The notes under the pieces: generated by a model
Told to the model about the DNA's origin: nothing
Databases searched by the model: none
What the model saw: only the letters and a program-made list of their open reading frames with translations
Assembly: GCA_019426215.1 (NCBI GenBank)
Contig: CM033393.1
Location: 21,640,591-21,704,590, forward strand
Direction: 5' to 3'
Source of the DNA: Buddleja alternifolia
Taxonomy: Eukaryota; Streptophyta; Magnoliopsida; Lamiales; Scrophulariaceae
DNA length: 64,000 nucleotides
Program-made: the position numbers and the translations under genes
In this document: piece after piece, positions 45,762 to 57,952 of the stretch
Layout of the letters: every line of letters starts with the position of its first letter
Position numbering within the stretch: position 1 is the first letter of the stretch

Positions 45762-48700
45762 CAAGTTTACTACTTTGATCTGTTTTTTCTTTAATTTTGT
45801 TTTTAAACCACAAAATATTTTATGTTCCTCTCTTTCGTGCTTATTCTTTTCTTTATTTCCCCTGATTCCCTGCCGGTTCAGCGTTTAGGGCACCACTTTT
45901 AGAACCTCCTATGATTATTATTTAGCTCGAAAGATGATCTTATCAGTTTGTTCACTTGTTGCTGCAGATTAAATCTAGAAATTGAGTGAGTGTATTTTTC
46001 GTAGAACTAATAATTATGTGTTTATCCAATTTTGGCAATGAGCTGTTCAAGATGGACATTCATTGAAATGATATGTAGGTGACATTCGCCTTTTTTTGGA
46101 CTTTTCTTGAGCCAGACTGTAGGGTTGAGAACTCTCCCATTAATTTGAATGAAGTTATCTAATTGTCTGTTTCATTTAAATTTTTGATGAATGATTTAGC
46201 ATTATTGTTCTAAGTGTTTTGACAAAGAGTAAAGACAAACCCTATGAGACAGTCGCCAAATTTGCAGATTGTTAATGTAGTTTGTCTGAGTAATTTCATA
46301 ATCGAGTGGGCATGCTATTACCATGTTGTTCCATCTTAGTTCAGCGATATTCACTTGTATGTTAAAGAATAGTCAGTATGCAGGAACCAGATATATAATA
46401 GCATAGTTCTCCCTAAGGAATCTCACACGAGATTATGTAGCATCAACAATTTTAATAAAACATCTAAACTCCGAGGCAGTAAAATCCCCTGTTCCTGTTG
46501 ATTTACAATGAACACTTTCGAGATTGTAGAAACTAAGAGATCTCCTTCCTTAGTTATAATCGTTAAACTTCAAAAATAGTCCTCTCAAAATAATTCAAAA
46601 ATAGTACTGGTGCAGTGGTGCTAAATATAACTCATCATAGAACTCATAATATGTTGATAAAAACATGTCAAGCCCAAGGTAAGGATGTGTATTGCTCAAG
46701 TTATGCTGATAATCAGCATAGAAAGCTTTCAAAGCTGAATTAAATAGGAACATGAAGAAAACTGAGATAGAAGCTACTGAATTGAATGCGAAGATAAACA
46801 AAGACTGAAAAACGAAATAGCACCAAATTACGGGCACAGGCTGAAATATCTTCAGATAGGGATGATTTGAAGTTTGATCCTCGAAGTAATATATACCTTG
46901 TCTTCTGAAGTGGTTTACTGATAAACAAGTCGATAAAATGATACAGAATATGTGTAACCATGTTATACTTACCATTTACACCCTCCATCACTTGTATCAG
47001 TTCCTATTTTTGACTATCCCTAAATCTTTGTACTATGCTAACTACAAATGTTTTTTCATGTAACGGCCTAGTGTACCCCTCTGTTATATTTAATGACATT
47101 GAAAACAGAACACTGTATTGCCATAATATTAATCAAGCTATAGAAACAAGCCAATTAAGTTATCCTTAACTCATTTAATGAATTTGTATTTTATTCTAAA
47201 TGGAAAGGTCTATTGTATAGGTTTTTAGTCTTTTTTGGTTTTATGTTTTTAATAGATAAAGAATGATGATTATAAAATAAAGTAATCAAAATTTGATTTT
47301 TTCTTGTTTTTTGAAAAAGTCAAACGTGTATTCTTTGTGGGATGGGGGGATTAGCAAAATGTCTAGGTCAAGTGAATGAATATAAAAGGCTCCTTCGTAG
47401 GATTTAACGAACCGCATCGCTGCAAGTTATTGTCTCCACTTTTAATTGAAATTTAAAATTTCTTGTTGGGTGATTTTACTTTGATAACTGTCTTATGACA
47501 TTATATATTGCAAAAGCGAGTTCCTATTTAAAATAAGTTCTCTCTGACTCAAGTCTTTCAATTGTAAAATACTCTGGCTGAATTTGGACTGTGGGAGCAT
47601 ACTGGCTCTATGCTTTCGACATAAAAACTCTGCTGATTGAGTTTTATAGATCCTAATTAGCAGTGTCCAGTAATCGCTTCAAGCTAGCAATATTGCCCTT
47701 TTGACAGTGAGATATGTTGTGTACATAAATCTAGATGTGAAAATAGCTTAAAGTAAACTCAAACTGATTATTAACCAAGTGGACAATGTACATTCATGGT
47801 CTTAAATTTCCTCCGAAATCTCAAAATTTCGACCGAAATTTCGGATTTCCGGGGGTGTCGAAGCGAAATTTCACCTTCGATCTAATTTTGCAGAATATCT
47901 ATCGAAATTTCCTGATATTTCCGAAATTTCTCGAAATTTCGAATTCTTAATAAAATTACTTTGTTAAATATCTATCGAAATTTCCCGAAATTTTAACCAA
48001 ACCCAAAATTTTCCGAAATTTAAAATAATATTTAATTATTTATTTTTAAATAAGAATGAGTCCAAATTATTGTGGTTCAGTGGTTGTCTATAAATGATTG
48101 CGGTATTTTGTTTTAATGAAGTTCCTTGGAGATTTGGTTATTAGTATTACTTTACTCTCAAATCATATTTATTTTATATTTTTCGGCACAGATTTTAGTC
48201 ATACTACTTGACAAAATTCACTATACATACATTATATATACAATATTATTTATGTAAAAGATGCATAATTATGATATTTAAAGTTACACAAAGTTTCATT
48301 GTAAATTTTCAAATATTTCTATAAATTTTCATGATTTCTTTAAAATCGAAATCGAAATTTTGAATATCCCCGAAATTTCCATCGAAATTTTCGTAAATTT
48401 ACTACACCGATACCGACATTTAATACCTTGTGTACAGTAGATGTCCAGTTGGCTAACAAAGATCATTCATGTAGGTTATAACCTCAAACATTATATTCCT
48501 TTCAATTTTCTAGTTGACGAGCTTTATTACCATTAATTAGAATGACAAAAGCGCAGAAATCTTGCAGTCTGGCAGTCATGCTCGTAAAACATTTTCCTTT
48601 ATGTAGAAATGTGCATGTCAATTTCTTAGTGAATAATTCTTGCTTCAAAAAAGTCATGCATTCTCCTTTTGGATTTTTCTTCAGAAAGAGAACACTGGTT

Positions 48701-51700
48701 GTCAGTCTGATCCATAGATGTTAATGGCGTGCTCATGGCGCACCCTCGGCACCATGGGCCATGGCGTGGCGCCCATGTTCAACATGGTGCGCACCTTGGG
48801 AGCCTTTATCGCCATGGCGAGCTCCTTAAAGGCGCGCGCCTTTACCGCCATAGTGAAGTTAATAGAAGGGTGGAAATTTCAATCAAAATTGGGGCAAAAT
48901 TTAGATAAATTATTTAAACCCAACTTACCCAACACAATCTTAAAGCCCTACTGCTCTCAATTTGATTGTGATATCTCTCGCAAAATCTCTCTCCCTCTGC
49001 TTTGTCTCTCTCGCGATCTCTTTCTCCCTCTGCTCTGTCTCTCTCTCAGTCTCTCTCTCTACCGGAGCAGTCGCCGTCGCCCAGCCCAGCGCCGCTGTCC
49101 GCCATCGCCGCTTGTCGTGTAACCCTCGCCCAGGCCAGCAGGAAGTTTTTTCGTTCTTTTCTTTTTCCAATTTTTAGTTATTTGCTATTTTATCTATAGT
49201 TATACTATAAATAATATGTTTAGTGTGAAAACTTGAAAGTTGAAAATGAAATGTGGAAAGGCATTTACTAAGGCAGTAAGTTTTTTCTTTCTTTTTCTTT
49301 TTTCGATTTCTTAATTATTATTTGCTATCTTTATCTATAGCTTTACTATATATAATTTGTTATGTTTTTTTTTTTTTAAAGTACTTGTTATTTATATTAT
49401 GGTTACTATTGTTAAAAAAAGTGGCATATATTATTTATTTTATTAATATGTATAATTATTTTTTCTTTGATAAGGCGTGTGCCGCGCCTCGCCTCGCCTC
49501 GCCTAGCCTCACCGCGCCATGGGACCCTTGTCGCCGCGCCGCGCCACGCCATTAACAACTATGGTCTGATCAAAGCCCGGGAAACAAGAATTGCACTTCC
49601 TTTTATACAAAAACTCACCTATGAAAGTCCCGGAAAACTATATCTTACAGAAGTGTCAAACCTTCTTGATAAGACACAAATCAAGAAGTGGAATAGAGTA
49701 ACATTCTGACTACCATCAATTTCAACAGCAATGTTTTTACAAAGTACTACATATTTAACTTATTATTGCCCTTGTATTTCAACTATCTTTCTCTTGAATC
49801 TTTTCCCATCATGGCCATGCAATGTGTCACAGACTGAAGAAAAGAAGCAAGCTGCTGCTGATGTCTTGTTTCAATATTCAAAATTTGCTCTGGTATGTCT
49901 TGGTCATCAGGTTCGCCCGTGCGACTTGAGGTTGCATTTGATGAAGGTACTGTATGCAACTTAATTTTTTTTTCCGCATATGTGCTTATGCTACTGCTAA
50001 TAGGGGTCAGTCTTTGTTCTTAAAGTTTGAAACAGGCATCATTTTTTATTGTTAATATGCCATCACTTTTACCTTGATATGAAAAAAGAAATCTAGGTGG
50101 TAATGCTTTAATTCAATTAGTAAAATAATCAAATAACTAGGGGTGTTCAACCAAACAGTTAAACCGCCCCAACCCAAATCTCACAGCAAATGGCGGGTTG
50201 GCGATTTATGGGTTGGTCTCGGGTTAAGTTTTTAAATAACCGCATTTTTGCAATTGGGTTTGGTTTTAACCTTTTATGGACAACAAAAACCGCTCCCAAT
50301 TGCGATATATATACACTTATATATAATTTTAATGTAATTAATCACCCTCATGTAATACTCCTCATTTCACAAATGATATATGATTTTTTATTTGATCAAA
50401 TATATTTGTACTTTGTTATAGTAAGTATGAATTTATTCAATAGGTGACAAATTACTATTTGATTTGAACTTTAATAATGAAATTAAATTATTTTTTTAGA
50501 AAACACAATTGATATTGCATATTGAAAGAAACTTTATTGGTGGATATAAACTAACAAATAAACATTGATCTATAAGCATATGTTAAATTCCACAACATAG
50601 TATATATTATCCTTCTAATTATCCAACAATAGTTTTCATAAATATTCTATTTATTATGAAATTGATTGTGCCACTAATAAAAAAAGTTTGTTCTTTTCTA
50701 AAAGAATATGTTTTAGTGAAGTATGGTGGTGATTTAAAAAAAAAAATGACAATAAATTAAGTTGTCTTAGTTTTTAGAAAAAGAACATGATAATTTTGTG
50801 GGAATGATAGAATACAATTTATAGATCTTAACATAAAAATTCAAAATGTATGTTGTTAGATTATTTTTTTGATGTTTCTTGAAAAATAATTTAATACTAC
50901 AAATTTACAATAAAGTAAGTTTTGCTCTTGAAAGACTTGTAATTTTAGAGTCATGAATTAGTTTGATATTTTAGCATTGTGTGACTTTAGAGAACAACAA
51001 ACTTATGAGTTTTAGACTTGCATATGTTGTTAAAATATTTTGGATCAAGTATTTTTGTTTATTATTTTACAAGTCGGATTATTAGTTTTGCGATAATACT
51101 TTTTCAAGTCATATTTTACATACTTCAATCATATTTTACAGTGCAAAATCTATCAAATATAATTATCGATGGAAGTATAGTAAGTATAACATGAAATTTT
51201 ACATAATGCACGTGTAATTGATCAGTTTATGAACAACTAAAGTAAAAAAGAGTAGTAAACCGCGAAACCTGCCCCAACCCGCCCCAATCCAAATGGACCG
51301 CGAAGTGCAGTGTCAATGTTTATCGGGTCAAGCCTGGATTAAGACAACAACAAAACATCAGGTCGGGCCGAAAAGTAGAAAGACCCGCCCAACTCGGACC
51401 GCAAACACCCCTGCAAATAACATAAATGATGCATCCTTGTGCTCCAAAACATAATGTTTGATTTCAATTCCTTTTACTAGAACTGGATTCTTTTTAATTC
51501 TGTGTTCACAGAAGTAGAGAAAATTACTTTTTCTTTTCAGGTTTATATGTTTAAACTTCAAAATCCAAAGAAATGCTTTCCGAATCGATGAACATGTTTA
51601 TCCTCTCTGTATGTGTGTATATGATAGTCTGTTTAATGAAGAACTTTATCAACTCGTAAATATATATTTTGTATAAAGTTTTTCCGTATAAGTTAATGAA

Positions 51701-53953
51701 CTTGTCAGATAAATGAACAAGTAATAATATTTGAAACAGTTGGGAGCTAACTTATTTTGTAGTTAAGCAAGCTATATGAAAAAGAAAAACTAAAATCTGA
51801 ACCCCAAGGTGCTTTTATATCACGGTTAATTACATTTACCTCCCCTCACCCCTGAGGCATGGCCTAATTATGAAATCCCCTCGCTTTTTCATAAATTACG
51901 AATCCCGCCTTGTTTGTTTATGCATGTAAGGTGAGACAAAAAATGCACAATGACTTGTTTATCTTACGGAATTCTCCAAAAAATGTATATTTATGAAAAT
52001 TTTGGGAAAGCCTGAAATCCTAAAAAGACCATTCAACCCCTAGAATCTCATTTCTTACAAAATCAACTTGTCAAAATAAAAAAGAAAATAACACAAGAAC
52101 AAAAACTATTTGAAGGAAATCCAAAAAGGATCTGCATGTTAGGGGCGATGGTAGAATGTTGCTTCGATTGTCGCGGTTTGGGGGATGGTTGTGCTCCATG
52201 GGGTAGGCTGGTGTAGTGGTAGGATTGTTTGGCGGGGATTAATTTGAGTGGGCAGGTTGGTGGTGGGTGGTTGGGGAAGAATTCTCGTTGGGGTTAGGAA
52301 CCGAGATGTCGGGCTCACCAGGAGCGGCACACGAAGGTCTGAGCATTGTCGAATGGGCTGTTGGGTCTGGGATGGCCATCGGGTGTGGTTGGTGGTTGGT
52401 GATGGTGAAGGGAGTTTCAGAAGGTTGAAGATGACTAATTCTCCTTTCTTTTCTTTTTTAGTTGAATTAAAAGTTAGATATTCCAATACGTTATTTTTGG
52501 AAATGAGTTCCTGAATTATTTTATTTTCTGAAATTTCAAGATAATTCAAATAAATAGATTAATATAATTATTTTAGTATAATTCAAATTTGAAAATTATT
52601 TAAATATTTCTAGATATTATTGAAAACGCATACACTTCAATGTCTTTTATTTTTATTTTTTTAGAAATTTATATAGAATTTAATATGTTATCTCTATTAT
52701 TTTTCCTTTTGTGAAATATAAATAAGCATTTATATTTTACTTTATTTTAATTTGAAATTATTATAAATAATATTAGTGGTGTTGCACTAGTACTCCTTTT
52801 TTGTGTCAAAATATTACGAATATCCCCCAAAGTTGTGAAGGAGAGTTATATTAAAGCCAAAGGGCATTCGCTTTTGTAAAATTTTGTGAAAAAATGTCAA
52901 AATATTGCCCCCAAAAAGAAGGGTAATTTTGGAAGTCCACCCAACTGTTTTAACGGTGACTACCAAAAACGTCAACGGAAGGTTGCGCTTGTTAGACGAA
53001 ACCAAAACAGGGTATCTGCAATTTTAAAAAACAGGGAATAGGCCAGTACCTCAGGGGAAAGAGGTAAATGTAATTATCCTTTTATATCACATAGATTTAT
53101 AATTTGGTTGATTCTAGGTAATATTTGGAGCGCACTTTGCTCTAGCTGATCTGTTTATAACCTGAAAATGTATGTGAAAAAGAACAGCCTTCTTCTGTTT
53201 ATTGGCAGTTGTTTCCTCAGATTGCAAAAAAAGGGTCATGAGATTATGCATGTATAAAAAGTGTGAACGCCTCAGCTCTAGTTCTGCAAATTGGGAGTCC
53301 TGTAACTAATTTTCCTTTTTGTTTGGCGTTCACTATTTATATTGTGTGTGGATACAATCTGATGCATGATTTTTAAAAATTCAGCTAAGGTGATCTTTAA
53401 GTTGTGTAGTTAGATTAACTATGATCAGTAGGACAAACCCGAAACAGCCCCCAACTGCCCATAAAGGAGGAATTTGAAGAAGAAGATAAAACAAGCTAAA
53501 TAAACAAAAAACAAAAGCAAGGAGTTTGTTGCTCTCATATTCTGAAAAATTAATTTACATGATTAGTTTATCTGCACAAAAAGAATTCCATTTGTTTTAA
53601 TGGGTTTTACTACTTTCCCCTAATTTTCTTGAATTTTTACGTTATTTCTATTATTTATAAAGCAACTTTGAATTATCCAATTATTATATTATTGCACAAA
53701 ATTATCGTTGTCCAAATTTTCCATTTTTCCCAAGTCATTTTACCGTTTCCCCTAATTTTCCTATTTGTTTCCTATTTATCGTGTTATTTTATAGGAAATA
53801 TCAGGTTTGCCGACTTCACTGAAAAAGGCATCATCATCTTCTTCTTCATCAACGACAGTGGCAGCAGCTGCAACATCTCCTGATGTGATGGGAGAATCTT
53901 CAAGCTCAGGCACTGCAAGACTTGATAAACCTGACAGTTTTAGAGCACTCTAA
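45459..53953 (+). CDS. Split gene for a small conserved-looking protein, function unknown
   Basis: Exons seen: leader exon ending at 45473 (donor GAG before GTAAAA); exon 2 from 45600 after CTTTCCAG to about 45733; exon 3 49833-49946; exon 4 53795-53953 ending in TAA. Exon 3 reads TEEKKQAAADVLFQYSKF and then VRPCDLRLHLMK. Exon 4 reads EISGLPTSLKKA, a poly-Ser run, and ends SGTARLDKPDSFRAL. Exons 3 and 4 join in phase with consensus GT/AG sites. The ATG at 45459 gives only five codons before a stop after splicing (MRDFE), so I prefer the ATG at 45620 or 45626 (good context AAAATGG), giving roughly 128 residues. No membrane segment or known domain was recognised; it looks soluble. The donor of exon 2 is unclear because an (AT)14 run begins right after GKQ, and a small exon could be missing before exon 3. 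Introns of about 4.1 and 3.8 kb are filled with DNA transposons. Confidence 0.68.
45734..45761. repeat. (AT)14 microsatellite at the exon 2 boundary
   Basis: Fourteen AT units follow directly on the codons for GKQ, where the donor of exon 2 would be expected. Confidence 0.95.
47795..48430. mobile_element. hAT-like MITE in intron 2
   Basis: The ends CATGGTCTTAAATTTC and, reverse-complemented, CAAGGTATTAAATGTC match at 13 of 16 positions. The flanks are TGTACATT (47787-47794) and TGTACAGT (48431-48438), an eight-base duplication with one difference. Both sides are packed with CGAAATTTC repeats in both orientations around an AT-rich centre. It is non-coding. Confidence 0.82.
48713..49563. mobile_element. 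hAT-like element in intron 2 with GC-rich ends
   Basis: The ends CATAGATGTTAATGGCG and, reverse-complemented, CATAGTTGTTAATGGCG differ at one of 17 positions. A perfect eight-base duplication GTCTGATC flanks it (48705-48712 and 49564-49571). Subterminal parts are arrays of ATGGCG and GGCGCG motifs. A CT-rich stretch followed by GC-rich sequence (48965-49140) may be captured genic DNA; its Ser/Leu-rich frames are composition artefacts. Confidence 0.92.
50138..51413. mobile_element. hAT-like element in intron 3
   Basis: The left end is TAGGGGTGTTC; the right end reverse-complemented is CAGGGGTGTTTGCGG. A perfect eight-base duplication CAAATAAC flanks it (50130-50137 and 51414-51421). Both ends are rich in ACCCGCC and CGGGTT motifs (subterminal repeats); the 1-kb middle is AT-rich without a transposase. 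Confidence 0.92.
51824..53079. mobile_element. Mutator-like element in intron 3 with a GC-rich core
   Basis: The ends GGTTAATTACATTTACCTC and, reverse-complemented, GGATAATTACATTTACCTC differ at one base, and similarity continues inward. An 11-base perfect duplication TTTTATATCAC flanks it (51813-51823 and 53080-53090). Length and duplication size fit the Mutator superfamily. The core 52139-52430 is GC-rich and compositionally foreign. On the minus strand it is open for 136 codons (52549-52139) with a Pro/Thr-rich translation; it could be captured gene DNA, as in Pack-MULEs, but the source was not recognised. Confidence 0.9.
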
Positions 53954-54954
53954 CTCTGACATTACTTAGACAAAAGCTATAATCATCATTCACTCATGTT
54001 ATCTTGTAAATCACCATATCTGGTATGATGGACACCTGAATCAGGGCTTTGGTTTCGTTCTTTGAGGATTGAAGCCTGATATCCTCGGTATCGGCTCTGT
54101 GAACTTGAGATGGAAGTACATCCACTATCGTCAATGAAAGTAGGTGTTTTGTGACATTTTCTACTTTGTGATATTTATGGGGTGCTATATCAGAATAATT
54201 TCAAAAAATTGACATACTAGAAATAAAACTAAATCTTAGTTGAGCACGTAGGCCCGTCGTTTGATAAATAGCATTTTCAAACTTAGGCCCAACAGGTGGT
54301 TTAACTAAGAACTTGCTTAAAACGGTGGTGATTTAATCTTATAAAGAACTTTTGTGATACTGCGGAATGAGTAAATATTATTTTAAAACGTATAACTAAA
54401 TAGTTTTGACAAAAGCGAAACAAAATTTAAAATATCAATAAAATTATGTTGGAACTGAAGTTCCAGAGATGGTTCTAGTCGAACAACGGATATAAAAATA
54501 TATTGCAGAAGATGATAACAGAAATAATGAAATAAGTTTTGATGGTCAAAATGAATGCATGAATCCCGGGCACACTCGATTTGAAATTGTCAATGAGAAA
54601 CCATTCTCTACGTACTGCACACTCGCAATATCGGAAAAATTAAATAGGTTTCATTGCACTTGTATCTTCATAAGTATTCCGAAAAACACTTCTTTACTAT
54701 TTCACCAACTCATTTTACTATTACACTGCTTTGAGGCTTCAAGCTTTTAAGTATCTCATTGGCGGTATGAAGCTTTCACGAAGGAGTTAAGGGAGATATT
54801 TGGTTTCAAGCCGGGTTGGAAATTAAATTTTATTTATGTCAATGGGGCTTTACTAGATGTTGGAATGGTTCTACTCCTTTAGCGCAATGAGGATGTTTTG
54901 CGTAATGAGGTTCTTATACCTCCAGATTCTGATCCTTTCTTTTCTATGCAATAA
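53954..54954. other. 3' flank of the split gene, no further gene recognised
   Basis: The first few hundred bases are presumably 3' untranslated region and terminator of the split gene. A short frame around 54780-54950 is not recognisable. Confidence 0.45.
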
Positions 54955-55138
54955 TATGGAAAATTCTTGTATACACTAGATGTGGGATCCAATTGCACAG
55001 ACTAAGACACAACAAAAATAATAAAAAACATATGTATTCAATATAAAAACAAGTCAAACATTTCTTATATTATTTGTTGTTGTGTCTTAGTGCATACATG
55101 TGAATTACACACCAGGTATATATAAGAGTTTTCCCTAT
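54955..55138. mobile_element. Small MITE-like inverted repeat
   Basis: Left GGAAAATTCTTGTATACAC and CTAAGACACAACAA are mirrored on the right (reverse complement GGGAAAACTCTTATATATACC and CTAAGACACAACAA), about 80 bases per arm. A target duplication could not be fixed in the AT-rich flank. Confidence 0.55.
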
Positions 55139-55330
55139 AATATTGATATTTTGATGATAAAAAAAACTAAAAAAAGGGTCACTAATTTCAAGAAGATTTG
55201 ATTTAGGTATATACCCAAACCAAATAGGGATATTATATTTTACATGAAGAATTAGGGCAAAATGTACTCCATCCCTTCAAAAATTCACCTTTTAGCATTA
55301 AATCCTCACAAAACTAAAAAAAGCGACTAT

Positions 55331-55534
55331 TGTTAGGTTTATATGCCCTCAATGCCAATGAGAAATTGGATTAAGTAGGGCATGATAAGTTATTTTATAC
55401 AAACAATTATATGTTTCTATTTATAGAATAAAAGTTTTGATTTTGTTCATATAAATCTAAATGACATTTAAGTGTGTTGAACAAATAAGTTACTGAAATT
55501 TGAAGATAGAATTTCCACCTCTTATGGTTGAGAG
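55331..55534 (+). repeat. Start of an older family-A LTR, interrupted by copy 5
   Basis: It begins TGTTAGGTTTATATGCCC and aligns with the first 200 or so bases of the LTR that starts at 55535. The rest is absent, as expected if copy 5 inserted into it; the remainder should then lie beyond base 64000. Confidence 0.82.
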
Positions 55535-57184
55535 TGTTAGGTATATGCCCTAGATGCCAATGAGGACAAATAGTTAGATTAGGGTATCTTATTATGTTGT
55601 ACAAACTATTAAAATGATATTAATAAAGGCATCTGTATTTTGTTCATATAAATCTTTATGGCATTTAAATAAGTATTGAACATATAGTTCATGTGAATAA
55701 AGGTTTGACTCTTTGCCCTTTATGGAATAAAGACGTGGCATGAGAAGAGTCTTACACCTTATCACTTAAAAGGGTTCGCAAGTCAAAAAATTTTAATTGG
55801 GCATTAAGATTCGGCTTGTATGACACATGCTCTAACGATAAGTGACAGTCGAACGCTATAGGGATAGTGGGAGCAAGTATCATAGATATGTCAATGGAAT
55901 TGACATATTCGAACACGGCTCGTAGTAATCCGATCACATGGGTATTTACTCAGTGACTGTAAATGATTGGATTACTGATCGTATAGTATGCGTGAGCCTT
56001 AGACCTGAGAGTTCATGATCAATGTGCTTGTATTATTGGATCTGTTACTAGAGTAGTTAGGCCCATATCACCCGTCGGTGGGGTCGACCTCGAAGTGCGA
56101 TATCAAAGAGACAAGTAGCAGTTGATCAGTGATCGCCAAGATGGGATTCACTGTCTCGATAGTAAACGAGAAAGTATCCTGTGCGATTATAGGCTAATGA
56201 GATTATAAGTCTTTGGCCAAAGCATAACAACTAACTCATGTGGGACATTGAGGGTAGTTTAGTAATTTCATTATGCTATAATCTAATGCACAGTATCAAG
56301 TTTAGTGAGTTTGACATTTTCCATGACTCTCACTTGATCGGGATACGTCAGTGAAGGGCTTATACTCATACGGCATTTATGATCAAGAGGTTCGTAAAAT
56401 GATTCGTTCATTTCGTACTCAATTGGGTTACGATGTGAGTCCACGGGACTGGCTAGGTGACACTCACATCCTTAGGTAATTCCTCCCTTTGCCAATTGAA
56501 ACGAACCTAAAGAGTCGCACTATAAGAAACGAGCGGGATGTATTTTTTTGTGTAAATCTTTTAGAAAGAATTAAATGGACTGATTGATTTAATTAGATTA
56601 AATCAGTTAATTAAATATTTGATTTAATTGGGTCAAATTAAATTATTTGATTAGTACATTAACTAATTGGAATTAATTAATAGTATATATTATATTTAAA
56701 TTGGATTAAATTTAAATATATACAGATGGGCTAGAAATTAGACATGCAAATTAAAAGCCCACCCAGTCCAAGGTAACCCTAGGAGGGGCGTCCACTTGGG
56801 GCTTTTTGGAGTAGCCTCTAACTTGTTCCACAAGTTAGTTGAGTTTAAAAAGGACTCCTATAGTGGAACAAACCCTAAGTAACAAGATAACATTACACAA
56901 CACAAAAAGAAAAGAACTCTCTCCTCTCTAGCCGTCCACTACTGTAAAAGAAGAAGAAGTCTCGGAATCTTTGGAAGGCTCGTTTCGCATGAAGCTTTAG
57001 AGACAGGAGCCCTTGGAGGATTGCTGTTCTGGAGAATCAATAAACGAATCAAAAGGGTATGTTTATTCGTTCAAATTTTCGCGAAACCCATGAAAAATCA
57101 TCAGATCTATTTTTGTCATCTACCGGTAGGAATCCTCGAATCTTCCACTGCAATTCTCTGTTTTCCTGTACGGGATTCCTAACA
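55535..57184 (+). repeat. 5' LTR of Copia copy 5
   Basis: It runs from TGTTAGGTATATGCCC to GGATTCCTAACA, 1650 bases. It contains the palindrome CTTTGGCCAAAG (56211-56222), the block GAACCTAAAGAGTCGCAC (56503-56520) and a CT-rich stretch ending in TAGCCGT near 56935. It is closest to the solo LTR at 40408-42040. Confidence 0.95.
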
Positions 57185-57185
57185 G

Positions 57186-57198
57186 TGGTATCAGAGCC
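57186..57198 (+). other. Primer-binding site of copy 5
   Basis: TGGTATCAGAGCC one base after the LTR, complementary to the 3' end of plant initiator tRNA-Met and identical to the site of copy 1. Confidence 0.93.
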
Positions 57199-57356
57199 AA
57201 CTTGAACGGATCTGATGGTTTTTGCATTTAAGATTATGTTGGTTAAAATTGGATTTTATATGTTTAATATTCGATGTTAAATCTGAAATTTTGAAAATAT
57301 TCATCTCCTTGAAATCGTCGCATGATTACATATTTTTTTGCCGCGGGTGGAACCAC

Positions 57357-57512
57357 CGTGTGTTTTTGAAGCACACGCGAGGACCACCGCTGCTCGTGTA
57401 ATTAGCAAAAAAAAAAGGAAAAAAGGTGGGGTGGCGGCGCTGCCACGACGTAAGACTAGGGCGGCATAAGCTGCCCTAGCCGTGCGCCCTAACGGGCGCT
57501 GGGCCGAGCCCA
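57357..57512. other. Cluster of four hairpins in the leader of copy 5
   Basis: In 156 bases: a 9-pair stem starting CGTGTGTTT (57357-57377), a 10-pair stem CTAGGGCGGC with GCTGCCCTAG and loop ATAA (57456-57479), a 6-pair stem GCGCCC with GGGCGC (57484-57499), and TGGGC with GCCCA (57500-57512). The last two align with a similar GC-rich stretch in the leader of copy 2 (12368-12397). AT-rich DNA surrounds the cluster. Confidence 0.65.
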
Positions 57513-57952
57513 GTATATTAATATATATATATTTTTAATATTTATATATATATATATATTTTTATATTTTTAATATTTAAATATATATATAAATTAATAA
57601 ATATTAGGGTTTGACCCTAATAGACAAATTCAACCCGTGATTTGTCAAAACCCTTTTTTCCTAAAATGTTTTTCTTAATATTAAATTGGATTTAATTAAG
57701 TTAAAATTGGATTTGACTTTAATATTAAATTGAATTTAATAATATCATAAATTAAATTGGATTTTTATTTATGATTTGCGACGACTAAATAAATAGGATT
57801 TATTTTAGGTTGATTATATTTTTTCGAAATAAATTAGGAATAAGTTTGACTTATTTCCTAAATAATAAATTGGATTTATTTCCTTTTAAAGCTGAAATCA
57901 AAATTCATCTTTTCTAATTAAATTACATTTAATCTGTTTTGAATTTCTTTTC

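Noticed and set aside
46595..46991. Minus-strand hydrophobic frames of 126 and 83 codons
   Set aside because: They lie in intron 2 of the split gene, have no recognisable domain and are of a length expected by chance in AT-rich DNA.
48940..49199. Ser-, Arg- and Glu-rich frames on both strands
   Set aside because: They arise from the CT-rich stretch inside the hAT-like element at 48713-49563.
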